Below, piece by piece: positions 8,617-16,873 of a stretch of 64,000 nt of DNA. The position numbers and the translations under genes were made by a program. Position 1 is the stretch's first letter, and each line of letters opens with the position of its first letter. The notes beneath the pieces were generated by a model. It was not told the DNA's origin, made no database searches, and worked only from the letters and a program-made list of their open reading frames with translations. Source of the stretch: Crocinitomicaceae bacterium (GTDB taxonomy: Bacteria; Bacteroidota; Bacteroidia; Flavobacteriales_D; Crocinitomicaceae); contig JADJEU010000006.1 in the NCBI GenBank assembly GCA_016709005.1, forward strand, positions 154,740 through 218,739, given 5' to 3'.

Positions 8617-9076
8617 TTCTTTTCTCGTTTTGTGTCTTGCATGGGTGCTCAATTCGTGTGATTCAAATCGGGTGTATGAAGAAAATTTCAGCGTTGAAAA
8701 CAATGTCTGGAATTATGAAGATGTCAAAACATTTTCATTTGATATTACAGATACCCTGAGTCCTTTGGATTTGTACGTGAACATTCGCACTACGAGTGAT
8801 TACCAATACAGCAACTTGTACGTTTATTTATACAGTTCGTACCCAAATGGCTATTCTGATAAAGACACCCTTGAATTTATTTTGGCAGAGCAGGATGGAA
8901 AATGGTTAGGTGAAAGTTCCGGGACCGTTATTGAAAATCAGATTCTCATTTCTCGGGGTGGACGTTTCCCTTACAGTGGAAAATACACCTTCAAAATTCA
9001 GCATGCCATGCGTGAACAAGATTTGCCGGAAATAATTGATATTGGTTTTAGAGTTGCCTTGATGGAAGCCAAGTAG
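8588..9076 (+). CDS. gldH: gliding motility lipoprotein GldH
   Basis: 162 aa from ATG 8588, which lies inside the end of ricT in another frame. This start gives a clean lipoprotein signal ending VLNSC, whereas the longer reading frame is only ricT shadow. The mature part begins DSNRVYEENFSV and contains the beta-rich GldH pattern (YVNIRTTSDYQYSNLYVYL, GRFPYSGKYTFKIQH). GldH is one of the lipoproteins required for gliding in Flavobacterium johnsoniae, linked to the T9SS/gliding machinery. The overlap with ricT suggests translational coupling. Confidence 0.9.
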   Translation: MEKVSLNRVSSFLVLCLAWVLNSCDSNRVYEENFSVENNVWNYEDVKTFSFDITDTLSPLDLYVNIRTTSDYQYSNLYVYLYSSYPNGYSDKDTLEFILAEQDGKWLGESSGTVIENQILISRGGRFPYSGKYTFKIQHAMREQDLPEIIDIGFRVALMEAK

Positions 9077-9121
9077 GTCAAAAGGACAGATCGAATGACG
9101 AAGAATTTTGGTCGTTTTTGA

Positions 9122-9445
9122 TCACAACAACTCATCCAGACTTTTAGCCTTCTGGAAGAAAGCAATTGCGTCTTGATTCAGACAATCGAAGTAATTTTCA
9201 AGCAACCAGTTCGCAGCATAATCTCGGTATTGTTCTTTAGAAATTTTTGGAAGGTAGATATAGCCTTTTCCCTTTTTGCGGTGTTTGATAAATCCTTTTC
9301 TTTCTAATATTCTGACAATGGTTGAGGTTGTATTATAAGCCGGTTTTGGGAGTGGATAGAAGTTGATTATATCCTGAACAGTTGCTTCCTGAAGCCCCCA
9401 AAGGCGCAACATAACTTGTTCTTCTGCAGGTGTTAATCGTTGCAT
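9122..9445 (-). CDS. BlaI/MecI/CopY-family winged-helix regulator (orphan)
   Basis: 107 aa. It begins MQRLTPAEEQVMLRLW and continues with a winged helix (TTSTIVRILERKGFIKHRKKG) typical of BlaI/MecI/CopY repressors. The C-terminal part (about 75-107) would be the dimerisation region and is slightly short. These regulators are normally next to a BlaR1/MecR1-type M56 membrane protease that cleaves them. No such gene is adjacent: it is flanked by convergent gldH and a divergent kinase-like gene. Targets unknown. Confidence 0.9.
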   Translation of the reverse strand: MQRLTPAEEQVMLRLWGLQEATVQDIINFYPLPKPAYNTTSTIVRILERKGFIKHRKKGKGYIYLPKISKEQYRDYAANWLLENYFDCLNQDAIAFFQKAKSLDELL

Positions 9446-9628
9446 AACTAATTATTTAGTGGAACAAAGGTAGCAAAATCTGATAAATGAAGTAAGTTTT
9501 AGTTGGATTCACTTTTTTAATAAAAATGGCTTCCATTTACATCAATGAGTTTGACCTATTGATATGTTCAGCGTGATCGAATCAAAATTTTCCAATGAGG
9601 TGTTTTGTTTTATTTCTATCTTGTTTTA

Positions 9629-10477
9629 ATGCACGATTTTTTTCAGAAAATCTTTAGCGAAACGCCGGCTAAAATTTCAAAGCTTTCAGGTGGAGATATC
9701 AATGACGTTTATGAAGTTATTGTGCCCCGCGGTGAATATGTTGTCAAAGTCAATGATGATGAAAAATTTCCTGGCATGCTGGCTTATGAAGCAATTGGAC
9801 TTTCAACACTTGCTATGTCAATGAGTGTTGCAACACCAAAAGTTTATGAGTGTGGAGGAATTGACGGAAAGCAATTTTTGGTTCTTGAAAAAATTTGGAC
9901 ACTAGATTCAGTTGACAAAACATGGGTTCAGTTTGGGCGTGATTTAGCTAAAATGCATCAGACGAGTTCTGAAAATTTTGGTTTTGAATCAGACAATTAT
10001 ATTGGTTCATTGGTACAGAAGAACGAGCTAAAAAAAACCTGGACAGAATTTCTGATTACTCAACGCCTTCAACCCATGCTTGAGTTGGCGGTCAACCAAG
10101 GGGATGTTAATTATGTGGAGGCGAAAATTTTTGATTCGCTTTTTTCCAAATTGGAGAAATTAATTCCGCAAGAAAAACCTGCATTGCTTCACGGTGATTT
10201 ATGGTCGGGTAATTTTTTAGTGGGACCAGCTGAAGAGGCTGTCTTAATTGACCCCGCTGTGTATTACGGTCATCGTGAAATGGATTTAGCCATGATGCAT
10301 TTGTTTGGTGGTTTTTCTCCAAAACTATTTGATGCCTACCATGAAATTTATCCACTTGAAAATGGTTGGAAGGATCGAGTTGAACTCAATCAACTTTATC
10401 CACTTTTAGTACATGTAAATTTATTTGGCAGATCGTATTGGGATCGCGTAAAAAAGATTGTTGAAGGATATTTATAA
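9629..10477 (+). CDS. fructosamine/ketosamine kinase family protein
   Basis: 282 aa from ATG 9629, preferred over the TTG at 9605. The fold is aminoglycoside-phosphotransferase-like: ISKLSGGDINDVYEV forms the nucleotide loop, YVVKVN contributes the lysine, LLHGDLWSGNFLV is the catalytic loop and LIDPAVYYGHREMDLAMM the metal-binding segment. This combination is diagnostic of fructosamine-3-kinase homologues, which phosphorylate sugar adducts on amines so that they fall off (protein deglycation). The bacterial substrate is not certain. Confidence 0.9.
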   Translation: MHDFFQKIFSETPAKISKLSGGDINDVYEVIVPRGEYVVKVNDDEKFPGMLAYEAIGLSTLAMSMSVATPKVYECGGIDGKQFLVLEKIWTLDSVDKTWVQFGRDLAKMHQTSSENFGFESDNYIGSLVQKNELKKTWTEFLITQRLQPMLELAVNQGDVNYVEAKIFDSLFSKLEKLIPQEKPALLHGDLWSGNFLVGPAEEAVLIDPAVYYGHREMDLAMMHLFGGFSPKLFDAYHEIYPLENGWKDRVELNQLYPLLVHVNLFGRSYWDRVKKIVEGYL

Positions 10478-10487
10478 TCTCAACAAA

Positions 10488-11787
10488 TTATCTTTTGGTA
10501 TTCATTAAATCTTCAATGTGATCAGCTTCAATGGGAATGTTTTTCATCAAGTTAAAAGGAGCTCCTTTTTTCTGAACAACCACATCGTCTTCCAAACGAA
10601 TACCTAATCCTTCTGCAGGAATATAGATACCCGGCTCAACAGTGAAAACCATTCCCGCTTTAATTGGCTCCGTCCACAAACCAACATCGTGTGTATCCAA
10701 TCCTAAAAAGTGTGATGTGCCGTGCATGAAATATTTTTTATACGCCGGCCAGTTTGGATCTTGTTTTTTGATGTCGTTTTTATCGATCAGTTTTAAATCG
10801 AGCAATTCTTTTTCCATCAATTTGCCAACTTCAATATGATATTCATTCATCAAAGTTCCGGGCACCAATAATTTTGTACTCGCATTTTTTACTTTCAATA
10901 CCGAATTGTAAACTGCTTTTTGGCGCTTGGTGAATTTACCATTTACCGGAATGCAGCGGGTCAAATCAGATGCGTAGTTTGCATATTCGGCTGCAAAATC
11001 CATCAAAATCACATCACCACTTTTACACTGTTGATTATTTTCAATGTAGTGCAACACGCAGGCATTTTTACCCGATCCTATGATTGGCGTATAAGCAAAT
11101 CCTTTTGAACGATTGCGTGTAAATTCATGAATAATTTCTGCTTCAATTTCATATTCCCAAACATTTGGTTTTACAAAATCAAGTACACGTTTAAATCCTT
11201 TACCAGTTATGTCGCAGGCAATTTGCATCAAGTCCAACTCTTCTTTTTCTTTTATAGAGCGAATACGATGCATGATCGGTGCGCTCTTTTTGTATGTGTG
11301 TGCAGGAAAATCTTTCTGTAATCTTTTTATAAAGCGATCCTCTCTCGTTTCAGTCTCAGAATATCTTCTTGTATGCTCATTTGTATTTATGTAGACATTT
11401 TCTGCTTGCGCCATTACCGTCTTTAAAACGGTTTCAAATTGGGTAAGCCAGAAGACGCTTTTTTATTCCAGATGTTTGAAAAGCAGTCTCTTTGGTAAGT
11501 TTTTCACCTTCCCAGATGGCAATCGTCTCGCTTGTTTCTTTTAAAAAAAGCATTTCACGGTGGATGGGGTTGAACGCATCTGGATAAATAACCAAAATAC
11601 TCTCCTCCTGGTCAACTCCTGAAAGATAAAAAATATCGCGATGTTGTTGAAAGGCAACTGTACTGTCAGCGCTGATTGGATAGATATCGTTCGAGTTAAA
11701 AAAGGCAACTGAATTGGGCGCAAGTGCTTTGATAAATTTGGCTCTGTTTTTTACAAAAAGGTCTTTCTGAATGCGGTGATATTTCAT
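10488..11787 (-). CDS. Xaa-Pro aminopeptidase (M24B), one frameshift
   Basis: Two abutting minus-strand frames make one protein of about 432 aa, the usual length. The N-terminal part (11787-11434, MKYHRIQKDLF...) is the aminopeptidase P N-domain with FYLSGVDQEESILVIYP. The C-terminal part is the pita-bread M24 domain with VILMDFAAEYANYASDLTR (Asp ligands), MHGTSHFLGLDTHDVG (His), VEPGIYI and IRLEDDVVV (Glu ligands). Removing one base from the GGG at 11441-11443 joins them as AYQFETVLKTVMAQAENVY. The break is therefore a single homopolymer indel, probably an error. The enzyme removes N-terminal residues preceding proline. It is convergent with the kinase-like gene, 10 bp away. Confidence 0.9.
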
Positions 11788-11908
11788 ACAAAGGCTGAGT
11801 TTGATAGATTTCTATACGCTAAGGTAATCTTTTGTTAATTTCATAAGACATGAGTTAAATTATATTTTGCCGATTTGGTATAAATCAGTCAAAATATCGT
11901 GTCATCTA

Positions 11909-11938
11909 TTGTTAATTCAAGATAAGTGGCTACATTTG
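11909..11938 (+). promoter_or_regulatory. promoter of prs
   Basis: TTG at 11909-11911, a 19-nt spacer and TACATTTG at 11931-11938 exactly match the Bacteroidota sigma-ABfr consensus (TTG-N19-TAnnTTTG). The predicted 5' leader to the prs ATG is about 80 nt and includes a small CCCCGAAGGGG hairpin. Confidence 0.75.
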
Positions 11939-12024
11939 CGCTCTCAAAAATTTTCAGATTCGGTTTTGTAATTTGGAGTTTTGAGATTGCCCCGAAGGGG
12001 TCATAATGTGAGAATTTTGAAATT

Positions 12025-12951
12025 ATGTCAGCCGGAGTAAAATTATTTGCAGGACGCGCCACCATGGATCTGGCTCAGAAAATTGCTTCTGAGTACGGAC
12101 AGTCTTTGGGTAAAGTGGATGTAAGTGTTTTCAGCGATGGCGAGTTTTCTCCGTCATTTGAAGAAACTGTTCGTGGACAAGATGTTTTTTTAATTCAGTC
12201 CACAATGCCTCCAACCGAAAACCTGTTTGAGTTATTGTTGATGGCGGATGCGGCTAAACGTGCCTCTGCAAAATCTATTATTGCTGTAATTCCTTATTTC
12301 GGTTTTGCAAGACAAGACAGAAAAGATAAACCACGTGTTGCAATTGGATCAAAACTAGTTGCGAGTACGCTCGAAACGGCAGGTGTTGATCGAGTCATGA
12401 CAATGGATTTACACGCTGATCAGATTCAGGGATTTTTTGAAATTCCAGTAGATCATTTATATGCATCTTCTATTTTCATTCCATACATAAAATCAATTGA
12501 TACAGGTAACTTGATCATGGCTGCACCCGATGCAGGCGGAGCAAAACGTGCCAACTCATATTCGAAAAAATTCAACACCGGTTTAGCAATGTGTCACAAG
12601 CAGCGTAAAGTTGCAAATGAGATTGCTGAGATGACGGTTATTGGAGATGTGCGTGGAAAAGATGTAATCCTCTTGGATGATATGGTGGACACTGCGGGAA
12701 CATTGGCGAAAGCTGCTGATTTATTTATGCAGGAAGGTGCTTTATCTGTGCGTGCATTTTGTACACATGCAGTTCTTTCAGGTCCTGCTTATGAACGCAT
12801 TGAAGAGTCTGCCTTGACAGAATTAGTAGTGACAGATTCAATACCTTTGAAGAAGCAAAGTAAAAAAATTAAAGTACTCTCAGTTGCACATCTATATGCT
12901 GAGGTTATGCATGCGTTGGTTAAACAAGAATCAATAAGCGCGCACTTTTGA
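12025..12951 (+). CDS. prs: ribose-phosphate pyrophosphokinase
   Basis: 308 aa, full length for class I PRPP synthetase. Visible motifs are the flexible ATP loop (FSDGEFSPSFEE), YFGFARQDRKDKPR, the catalytic/metal segment MTMDLHADQIQGFF and the PRPP-binding motif VILLDDMVDTAGTL. It makes PRPP from ribose 5-phosphate and ATP for nucleotide, His and Trp synthesis. It has its own promoter and is followed by a hairpin array and then rplY. Confidence 0.97.
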   Translation: MSAGVKLFAGRATMDLAQKIASEYGQSLGKVDVSVFSDGEFSPSFEETVRGQDVFLIQSTMPPTENLFELLLMADAAKRASAKSIIAVIPYFGFARQDRKDKPRVAIGSKLVASTLETAGVDRVMTMDLHADQIQGFFEIPVDHLYASSIFIPYIKSIDTGNLIMAAPDAGGAKRANSYSKKFNTGLAMCHKQRKVANEIAEMTVIGDVRGKDVILLDDMVDTAGTLAKAADLFMQEGALSVRAFCTHAVLSGPAYERIEESALTELVVTDSIPLKKQSKKIKVLSVAHLYAEVMHALVKQESISAHF

Positions 12952-13056
12952 TGATGCTCAGTTTTTACGAACGCAGTGAAGTAAAAGCATAGCAGCATCA
13001 AATCCCGACCGAAATGAAATGGAGCGTCGGGATAGGTTGGAGTCAAACGAGACTCA
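12952..13056 (+). repeat. three consecutive hairpins between prs and rplY
   Basis: First, GATGCT...AGCATC enclosing TTTTTAC...GTAAAA (about 12954-12998). Second, a perfect 8-bp stem ATCCCGAC (13002-13009) with GTCGGGAT (13026-13033). Third, GAGTC...GACTC (13040-13054). The loops share a gaacgcagtgaag / cgaaatgaaatggag flavour seen in dispersed palindromes of Bacteroidota. They could end prs transcription or protect the mRNA 3' end. There is no T-run, so ordinary Rho-independent termination is not supported. Confidence 0.55.
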
Positions 13057-13145
13057 ACAAGATTCAAATCAATAAAGATTTGGACACATTGAAAAAGTAT
13101 ATTAACCAGCCTGAAAAAGTAACTCAGGCATAAAACAAATAAATA

Positions 13146-13757
13146 ATGAAAGAAGTATCATTGAGCGGTTCTCCAAGAGAGAACGTAGGGTCTAAAGATG
13201 CTACAGCTGTTCGCAACAGCGGACGTGTTCCATGTGTAGTTTATGGTGGTGAGTCACAAACTCATTTTACTGTAGAAAAATTAGCTATTGAAAAATTGGT
13301 TTTTACACCATTCGTTTCAATTGTTAATCTTGATATCGCAGGAAAAAAATCAAAAGCCTTGATTCAGGCAGTTCAGTTTCATCCGGTAACAGATAAAGTT
13401 CACCATGTGGATTTTCTGGAGTTGAATGACAAGAAAAAAGTAAAAGTTGAAATCCCTGTTAAAGTTACAGGACGTTCTGTTGGTGTTATGGCTGGTGGAA
13501 AATTGCAACAAGTTTTCAGAAAGGTAAAAGTTCACGCTTTGCCAGGTGATCTTCCAGATGATTTGACAATTGATATCACAAATATGAAAGTAGGTGATGC
13601 AATTCGCATTAAAGAATTGAGCACTGATAAAGTTCAGATCTTAAATTCTCCAAATGCAGTTGTTGTTTCTGTGAAATCAGCAAGAGGTGTTGTAGCTGAA
13701 CCAGCTCCGGGTGCTCCGGCAGCGGCAGCAGCGGCTAAGCCTGCAGCCAAAAAATAA
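13146..13757 (+). CDS. rplY: 50S ribosomal protein L25 (general stress protein Ctc form)
   Basis: 203 aa: an N-terminal L25 5S-rRNA-binding domain (about 1-90, SGSPRENVGSKDATAVRNSG then RVPCVVYGG), followed by the C-terminal TL5/Ctc domain (about 95-180, VKVEIPVKVTGRSVGVMAGG). It ends in an Ala/Pro/Lys-rich tail (AAAAAKPAAKK). It binds 5S rRNA in the large ribosomal subunit. The order prs, rplY, pth is common in bacteria. A strong terminator follows. Confidence 0.96.
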   Translation: MKEVSLSGSPRENVGSKDATAVRNSGRVPCVVYGGESQTHFTVEKLAIEKLVFTPFVSIVNLDIAGKKSKALIQAVQFHPVTDKVHHVDFLELNDKKKVKVEIPVKVTGRSVGVMAGGKLQQVFRKVKVHALPGDLPDDLTIDITNMKVGDAIRIKELSTDKVQILNSPNAVVVSVKSARGVVAEPAPGAPAAAAAAKPAAKK

Positions 13758-13780
13758 TTTCAATCTGAAATGATTCTGAA

Positions 13781-13806
13781 AGCCCTGACTGTGTCGGGGC
13801 TTTTTT
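13781..13806 (+). terminator. Rho-independent terminator of rplY
   Basis: Stem AGCCCTGAC with GTCGGGGCT (one G-T pair) around a short loop, followed by TTTTTT. Confidence 0.85.
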
Positions 13807-13866
13807 GTTTTCGATACTTTCACTGTCCTTGTTTTTTATCCGATATTTGTCACTCAGAAACAGAGC

Positions 13867-14430
13867 ATGAAATACCTCATAGTTGGTTTAGGCAATCCTG
13901 GTGACAAGTATGCAAATACGCGCCACAATATTGGATTTAAAGTGCTGGAAGAACTTATCAAAGGATCTGAAACAAAATTTGAGGTAGCAAAGCTGGGTAA
14001 TGTTGCACACTTTAAATTCAAGGGACGAACGCTTGTTCTATTGCAACCCTCTACCTTCATGAATCTTAGCGGCAAGGCATATAACTACTGGCTGCAGCAT
14101 GAAAAAATTTCCGTGGAAAATTCGCTTATTATTACTGATGATCTTGCTCTGCCGCTTGGTAAACTGCGGTTAAAACCCAAGGGCAGTGATGGTGGACACA
14201 ATGGTCTCAAAGACATTCACGTAACGCTGCAATCTGAAAATTATCCACGGCTGCGTTTTGGAGTAGGGAATGAGTTTGCAAAAGGAAAACAGGTTGATTA
14301 CGTCCTCGGCGAATGGACAAAGGAAGAACTTCCGGTTTTGGAAGAGCGCATGAAAATTGCCTGTGAAATGATTAAATCTTTTGTGACCATTGGCATTGAT
14401 AAAACCATGAGTTTTTGGAACAATAAATAG
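13867..14430 (+). CDS. pth: peptidyl-tRNA hydrolase
   Basis: 187 aa, full length. Family signatures are present: YLIVGLGNPGDKYANTRHNI (catalytic Asn and His), LLQPSTFMNLSGKA, ITDDLALPLGKLRLKPKG then GSDGGHNGLKDI. It frees tRNA from peptidyl-tRNA dropped by ribosomes. It is preceded by a near-consensus -7 box (GATATTTG, one mismatch) about 20 bp upstream. Confidence 0.96.
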   Translation: MKYLIVGLGNPGDKYANTRHNIGFKVLEELIKGSETKFEVAKLGNVAHFKFKGRTLVLLQPSTFMNLSGKAYNYWLQHEKISVENSLIITDDLALPLGKLRLKPKGSDGGHNGLKDIHVTLQSENYPRLRFGVGNEFAKGKQVDYVLGEWTKEELPVLEERMKIACEMIKSFVTIGIDKTMSFWNNK

Positions 14431-14562
14431 TTCTGATTTTTATTTTCTGAAGAATAAATCCTGCTATTTTTCTCAATCACGCGTATCTATCCGTACGTCG
14501 CGTTAACAAATAATTAACGAAAATATCGATTTATTAATCTGTAAATCAATATGATATAAAAT

Positions 14563-14578
14563 TGGCACACGACTTGCA
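14563..14578 (+). promoter_or_regulatory. sigma-54 (RpoN) type promoter upstream of the tonB-like gene
   Basis: TGGCAC (14563-14568), five bases, then TTGCA (14574-14578): an exact match to the -24/-12 sigma-54 consensus TGGCAC-N5-TTGCA. It is correctly oriented, with the predicted transcription start near 14588-14590 and the ATG at 14614. Upstream activator sites are not recognised. Confidence 0.72.
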
Positions 14579-14613
14579 AATTGTCATGTATTATTCATTA
14601 AAAACATAATATT

Positions 14614-15303
14614 ATGATCGCAAAAAAAAGTAAGCAGGCAGACCTCGAACGCAAGAGGTTTGCCTTTTTTCAAATCGGATTAGTAGTTGCAGGAGCAGCT
14701 ACGCTTTTAGCCTTCGAGTACAAATCGGTATCGGTGGAAGAAAAAAAAGTAGTGGTGCATGAGACTCCATCCTCATGGACTGCGCCTTCGGATTTTATTC
14801 CGGATGACATTCTGGACAGCAGACCACAACCTCAACAAACATCTCTTCAAACTGAACCTGTAGATGAGGTAATTATTTCAACACGTCCAATTGATGCCGG
14901 CAAAGGATTCACATCGATCATTGTTGTTGGTGATCCTTGTGAAGATTGTGAAGCTAATCTGGTAATCGTGGATGATTCAAGACCTGGTGATATCGCATTG
15001 ATTGTGGATAAAGAACCCTCATTCCCTGGTGGAGATGCAGCAATGGCACGCTTTATTCAGGAAAACACTGTAGTCCCTGAAATCTGCAGAGAATTGGGTG
15101 AAGGCGGAATGGTTTATGTGGAGTTTGTCGTAAATACTGACGGTTCAATTTGCCAGGTAAAATCGGCCAATCAAGTTCATCCGCTCTTAATGAAGGAAGC
15201 TGAACGTGTTGTTGGAATCATGCCAAAATGGACTCCTGGTGAAAATTCAGGAAAGAAAGTTCGTGTGCGTTTTACAGTACCAATCAATTTTGTCGTTAAA
15301 TAA
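14614..15303 (+). CDS. TonB-family energy transducer protein
   Basis: 229 aa: a short cytoplasmic N-terminus, one membrane anchor (about 16-34, FFQIGLVVAGAATLLAFEY), a periplasmic linker, and a C-terminal TonB domain (about 130-229) beginning KEPSFPGGDAAMARFIQ and containing GGMVYVEFVVNTDGSI and PKWTPGENSGKKVRVRFTVP. The linker is less Pro-rich than in classical TonB. It would couple the proton motive force to outer-membrane receptors. No exbB/exbD or receptor is nearby. It sits behind a sigma-54-type promoter and has its own terminator, so it is a stand-alone, probably conditionally expressed unit. Confidence 0.92.
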   Translation: MIAKKSKQADLERKRFAFFQIGLVVAGAATLLAFEYKSVSVEEKKVVVHETPSSWTAPSDFIPDDILDSRPQPQQTSLQTEPVDEVIISTRPIDAGKGFTSIIVVGDPCEDCEANLVIVDDSRPGDIALIVDKEPSFPGGDAAMARFIQENTVVPEICRELGEGGMVYVEFVVNTDGSICQVKSANQVHPLLMKEAERVVGIMPKWTPGENSGKKVRVRFTVPINFVVK

Positions 15304-15322
15304 CTAAGATCAGAATTTGAAG

Positions 15323-15360
15323 AATAGCTGATTCGTTTTGCGGATCAGCTATTTTTTTTT
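15323..15360 (+). terminator. Rho-independent terminator of the tonB-like gene
   Basis: Perfect 10-bp stem AATAGCTGAT (15323-15332) with ATCAGCTATT (15343-15352) and a run of nine T. Confidence 0.92.
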
Positions 15361-15710
15361 CTTGAATTTTATGGTTGAGGATAACTCGAGTTTACTCAAC
15401 TCACTGAAACTTTCCTTTTAGAAATACGAAAATGACATGTATCAGGACCAGCTGAAAAAATCTGGCTGGATATTATCTAAGAAAATCAGGCCATTAAGGG
15501 AATAGCATGGAAGTATGAGAAAATTAGCATCCGGCATCAAAACGAATTAAAAACGTACTCTTCATTATAGAGCTTGTTGAATATGTAATCTGGATTTGCA
15601 ATGTAACCCATCTGTTAAATCTTATTATAACTCAAGAATCGACAAGAAAGGCAGCTAGGAAATCCGGCAATTCTTTCTTATATTTGGCATTCACGTAAAA
15701 TTGTAGCAAC
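15361..15710. other. 350-bp gap without an intact gene
   Basis: After the terminator there is no open frame of useful size. The plus-strand stretch 15421-15500 reads as a plausible protein fragment (KYENDMYQDQLKKSGWIL...) broken by a stop, followed in a shifted frame by WKYEKISIRHQNELKTY. This may be the remnant of a decayed gene, but the evidence is weak. A -7 box TATATTTG at 15679-15686 lies 25 bp upstream of the bactofilin start. Confidence 0.4.
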
Positions 15711-16127
15711 ATGTTTAAAGGTAGCAGCAGCAAGACAGAAGCGGTGAATTCACCGGACAAACTGAACCGATTGGTTGAAGGAACTTCTGTGAAGGGAGAT
15801 ATTAAAACAGATAGCAATTTCCGTTTGGATGGCGAGTTGATTGGCACCTTAAATACGTTGGGAAAATTGGTTATTGGACCTACCGGTAAAATTGAAGGAG
15901 ATATTGTTTGTGGAAATGCTGACATTGAGGGTGAGGTTACAGGTAATATTAAAGTGGACGGAATTCTATTGTTGAAATCAACCGCTAAATTTCGCGGGAA
16001 TATTATTGCACAAAAATTGGCCATCGAAAACGGAGCAGACTTTAATGGAAACTGTCATATGGGTGCCGGCCAGCCTAAGTTTGAACAAATTGCTGTTCCT
16101 GCAGTAGAGAACGAGCTGGTATATTAA
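15711..16127 (+). CDS. bactofilin family cytoskeletal protein
   Basis: 138 aa. The central part (about 20-115) is the bactofilin beta-helix with its short repeated rungs (LVEGTSVKGDIKTDSNFRLD, KIEGDIVCGNADIEGEVTG, NIKVDGILLLKSTAKFRGNI), flanked by short disordered tails. Bactofilins polymerise without nucleotide and scaffold cell-wall or envelope processes. It ends 2 bp before atpZ, so it may be co-transcribed with the ATP synthase accessory genes. Confidence 0.93.
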   Translation: MFKGSSSKTEAVNSPDKLNRLVEGTSVKGDIKTDSNFRLDGELIGTLNTLGKLVIGPTGKIEGDIVCGNADIEGEVTGNIKVDGILLLKSTAKFRGNIIAQKLAIENGADFNGNCHMGAGQPKFEQIAVPAVENELVY

Positions 16128-16129
16128 GT

Positions 16130-16375
16130 ATGCCTGATCCAAAGCCGGAAAAATCCAAAAAAAAAACCGGTGCTAATCCATATCTGCGCTTTACCGGACT
16201 TGCTTTTCAAATGGGAGCAATCATTGGATTGGGCGCCTGGGGTGGTTCAGAACTGGACGCTTGGTCAGGAAATCAAAAACCAGTTTATACAATCATATTC
16301 AGCCTTCTTGCAATTGCCATATCTTTGTATCTCATAATTAAAGAAGCTCTGAAGCTGTCTGATGATGACAAATAG
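16130..16375 (+). CDS. atpZ: AtpZ/AtpI-family membrane protein
   Basis: 81 aa with a Lys-rich N-terminus and two membrane helices (about 22-42 and 52-72) joined by a short acidic turn (GSELDAWSGNQ), the layout of AtpZ/AtpI proteins that help assemble the F0 c-ring or carry Mg2+. It starts 2 bp after bactofilin and overlaps the next gene by 14 bp. Confidence 0.85.
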   Translation: MPDPKPEKSKKKTGANPYLRFTGLAFQMGAIIGLGAWGGSELDAWSGNQKPVYTIIFSLLAIAISLYLIIKEALKLSDDDK

Positions 16376-16802
16376 ATTTGGCCTTTTCGCTACACTTATC
16401 ATTCTTGCAGTCTCAATGGTCTGTGGTACGGTGCATTTTTTTCTGCGTCGCGATGGTTTTTTGCCGGAGAATTTTTCGCAAACACCATTTGTGCTTTTGT
16501 ATCTATTTTTAGTACCTCTTTCGGTACTCACGATATGGTTTGTTTTATGGCGATTTAAAAAAGACAATACTTCGGCTGGAAGTGCCTATTTTATTACAGT
16601 ATTCTTCAAAATGTTTGGCTCTGCTTTTTTTCTGTATCCGGGTGTTGTGACAGATGCTTCTCTCATGAAACCGACCGCAGTTCAGTTTATGATAATTTTT
16701 TTTCTGCTGCTTTTCATCGAAACAATTCTGTTGGTCAAGCTTTTAAACGCTCCTTTGGACGAAAAGTCAAAAAATGACGAAAATCAAAAGGCCAAGTCAT
16801 AA
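16362..16802 (+). CDS. small membrane protein upstream of ATP synthase
   Basis: 146 aa with four membrane segments (about 6-27, 42-64, 75-95, 103-128) and a charged C-terminal tail. It overlaps atpZ and lies directly upstream of atpB, the place taken by atpI in many F-ATPase operons. I do not recognise a specific family from sequence. A role in F0 assembly is inferred from position only. Confidence 0.75.
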   Translation: MMTNRFGLFATLIILAVSMVCGTVHFFLRRDGFLPENFSQTPFVLLYLFLVPLSVLTIWFVLWRFKKDNTSAGSAYFITVFFKMFGSAFFLYPGVVTDASLMKPTAVQFMIIFFLLLFIETILLVKLLNAPLDEKSKNDENQKAKS

Positions 16803-16821
16803 TCTAATTCTTTTTTATCTC

Positions 16822-16829
16822 TACCTTTG
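16822..16829 (+). promoter_or_regulatory. -7 promoter element before atpB
   Basis: TACCTTTG exactly matches TAnnTTTG and lies 45 bp upstream of the atpB ATG. No TTG is seen at the expected -33 distance. It may allow internal transcription of the atp genes. Confidence 0.4.
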
Positions 16830-16873
16830 TGCCGATTTTTTTTAGGAACCAACCTCGAAAAAGGTAATTTGAT

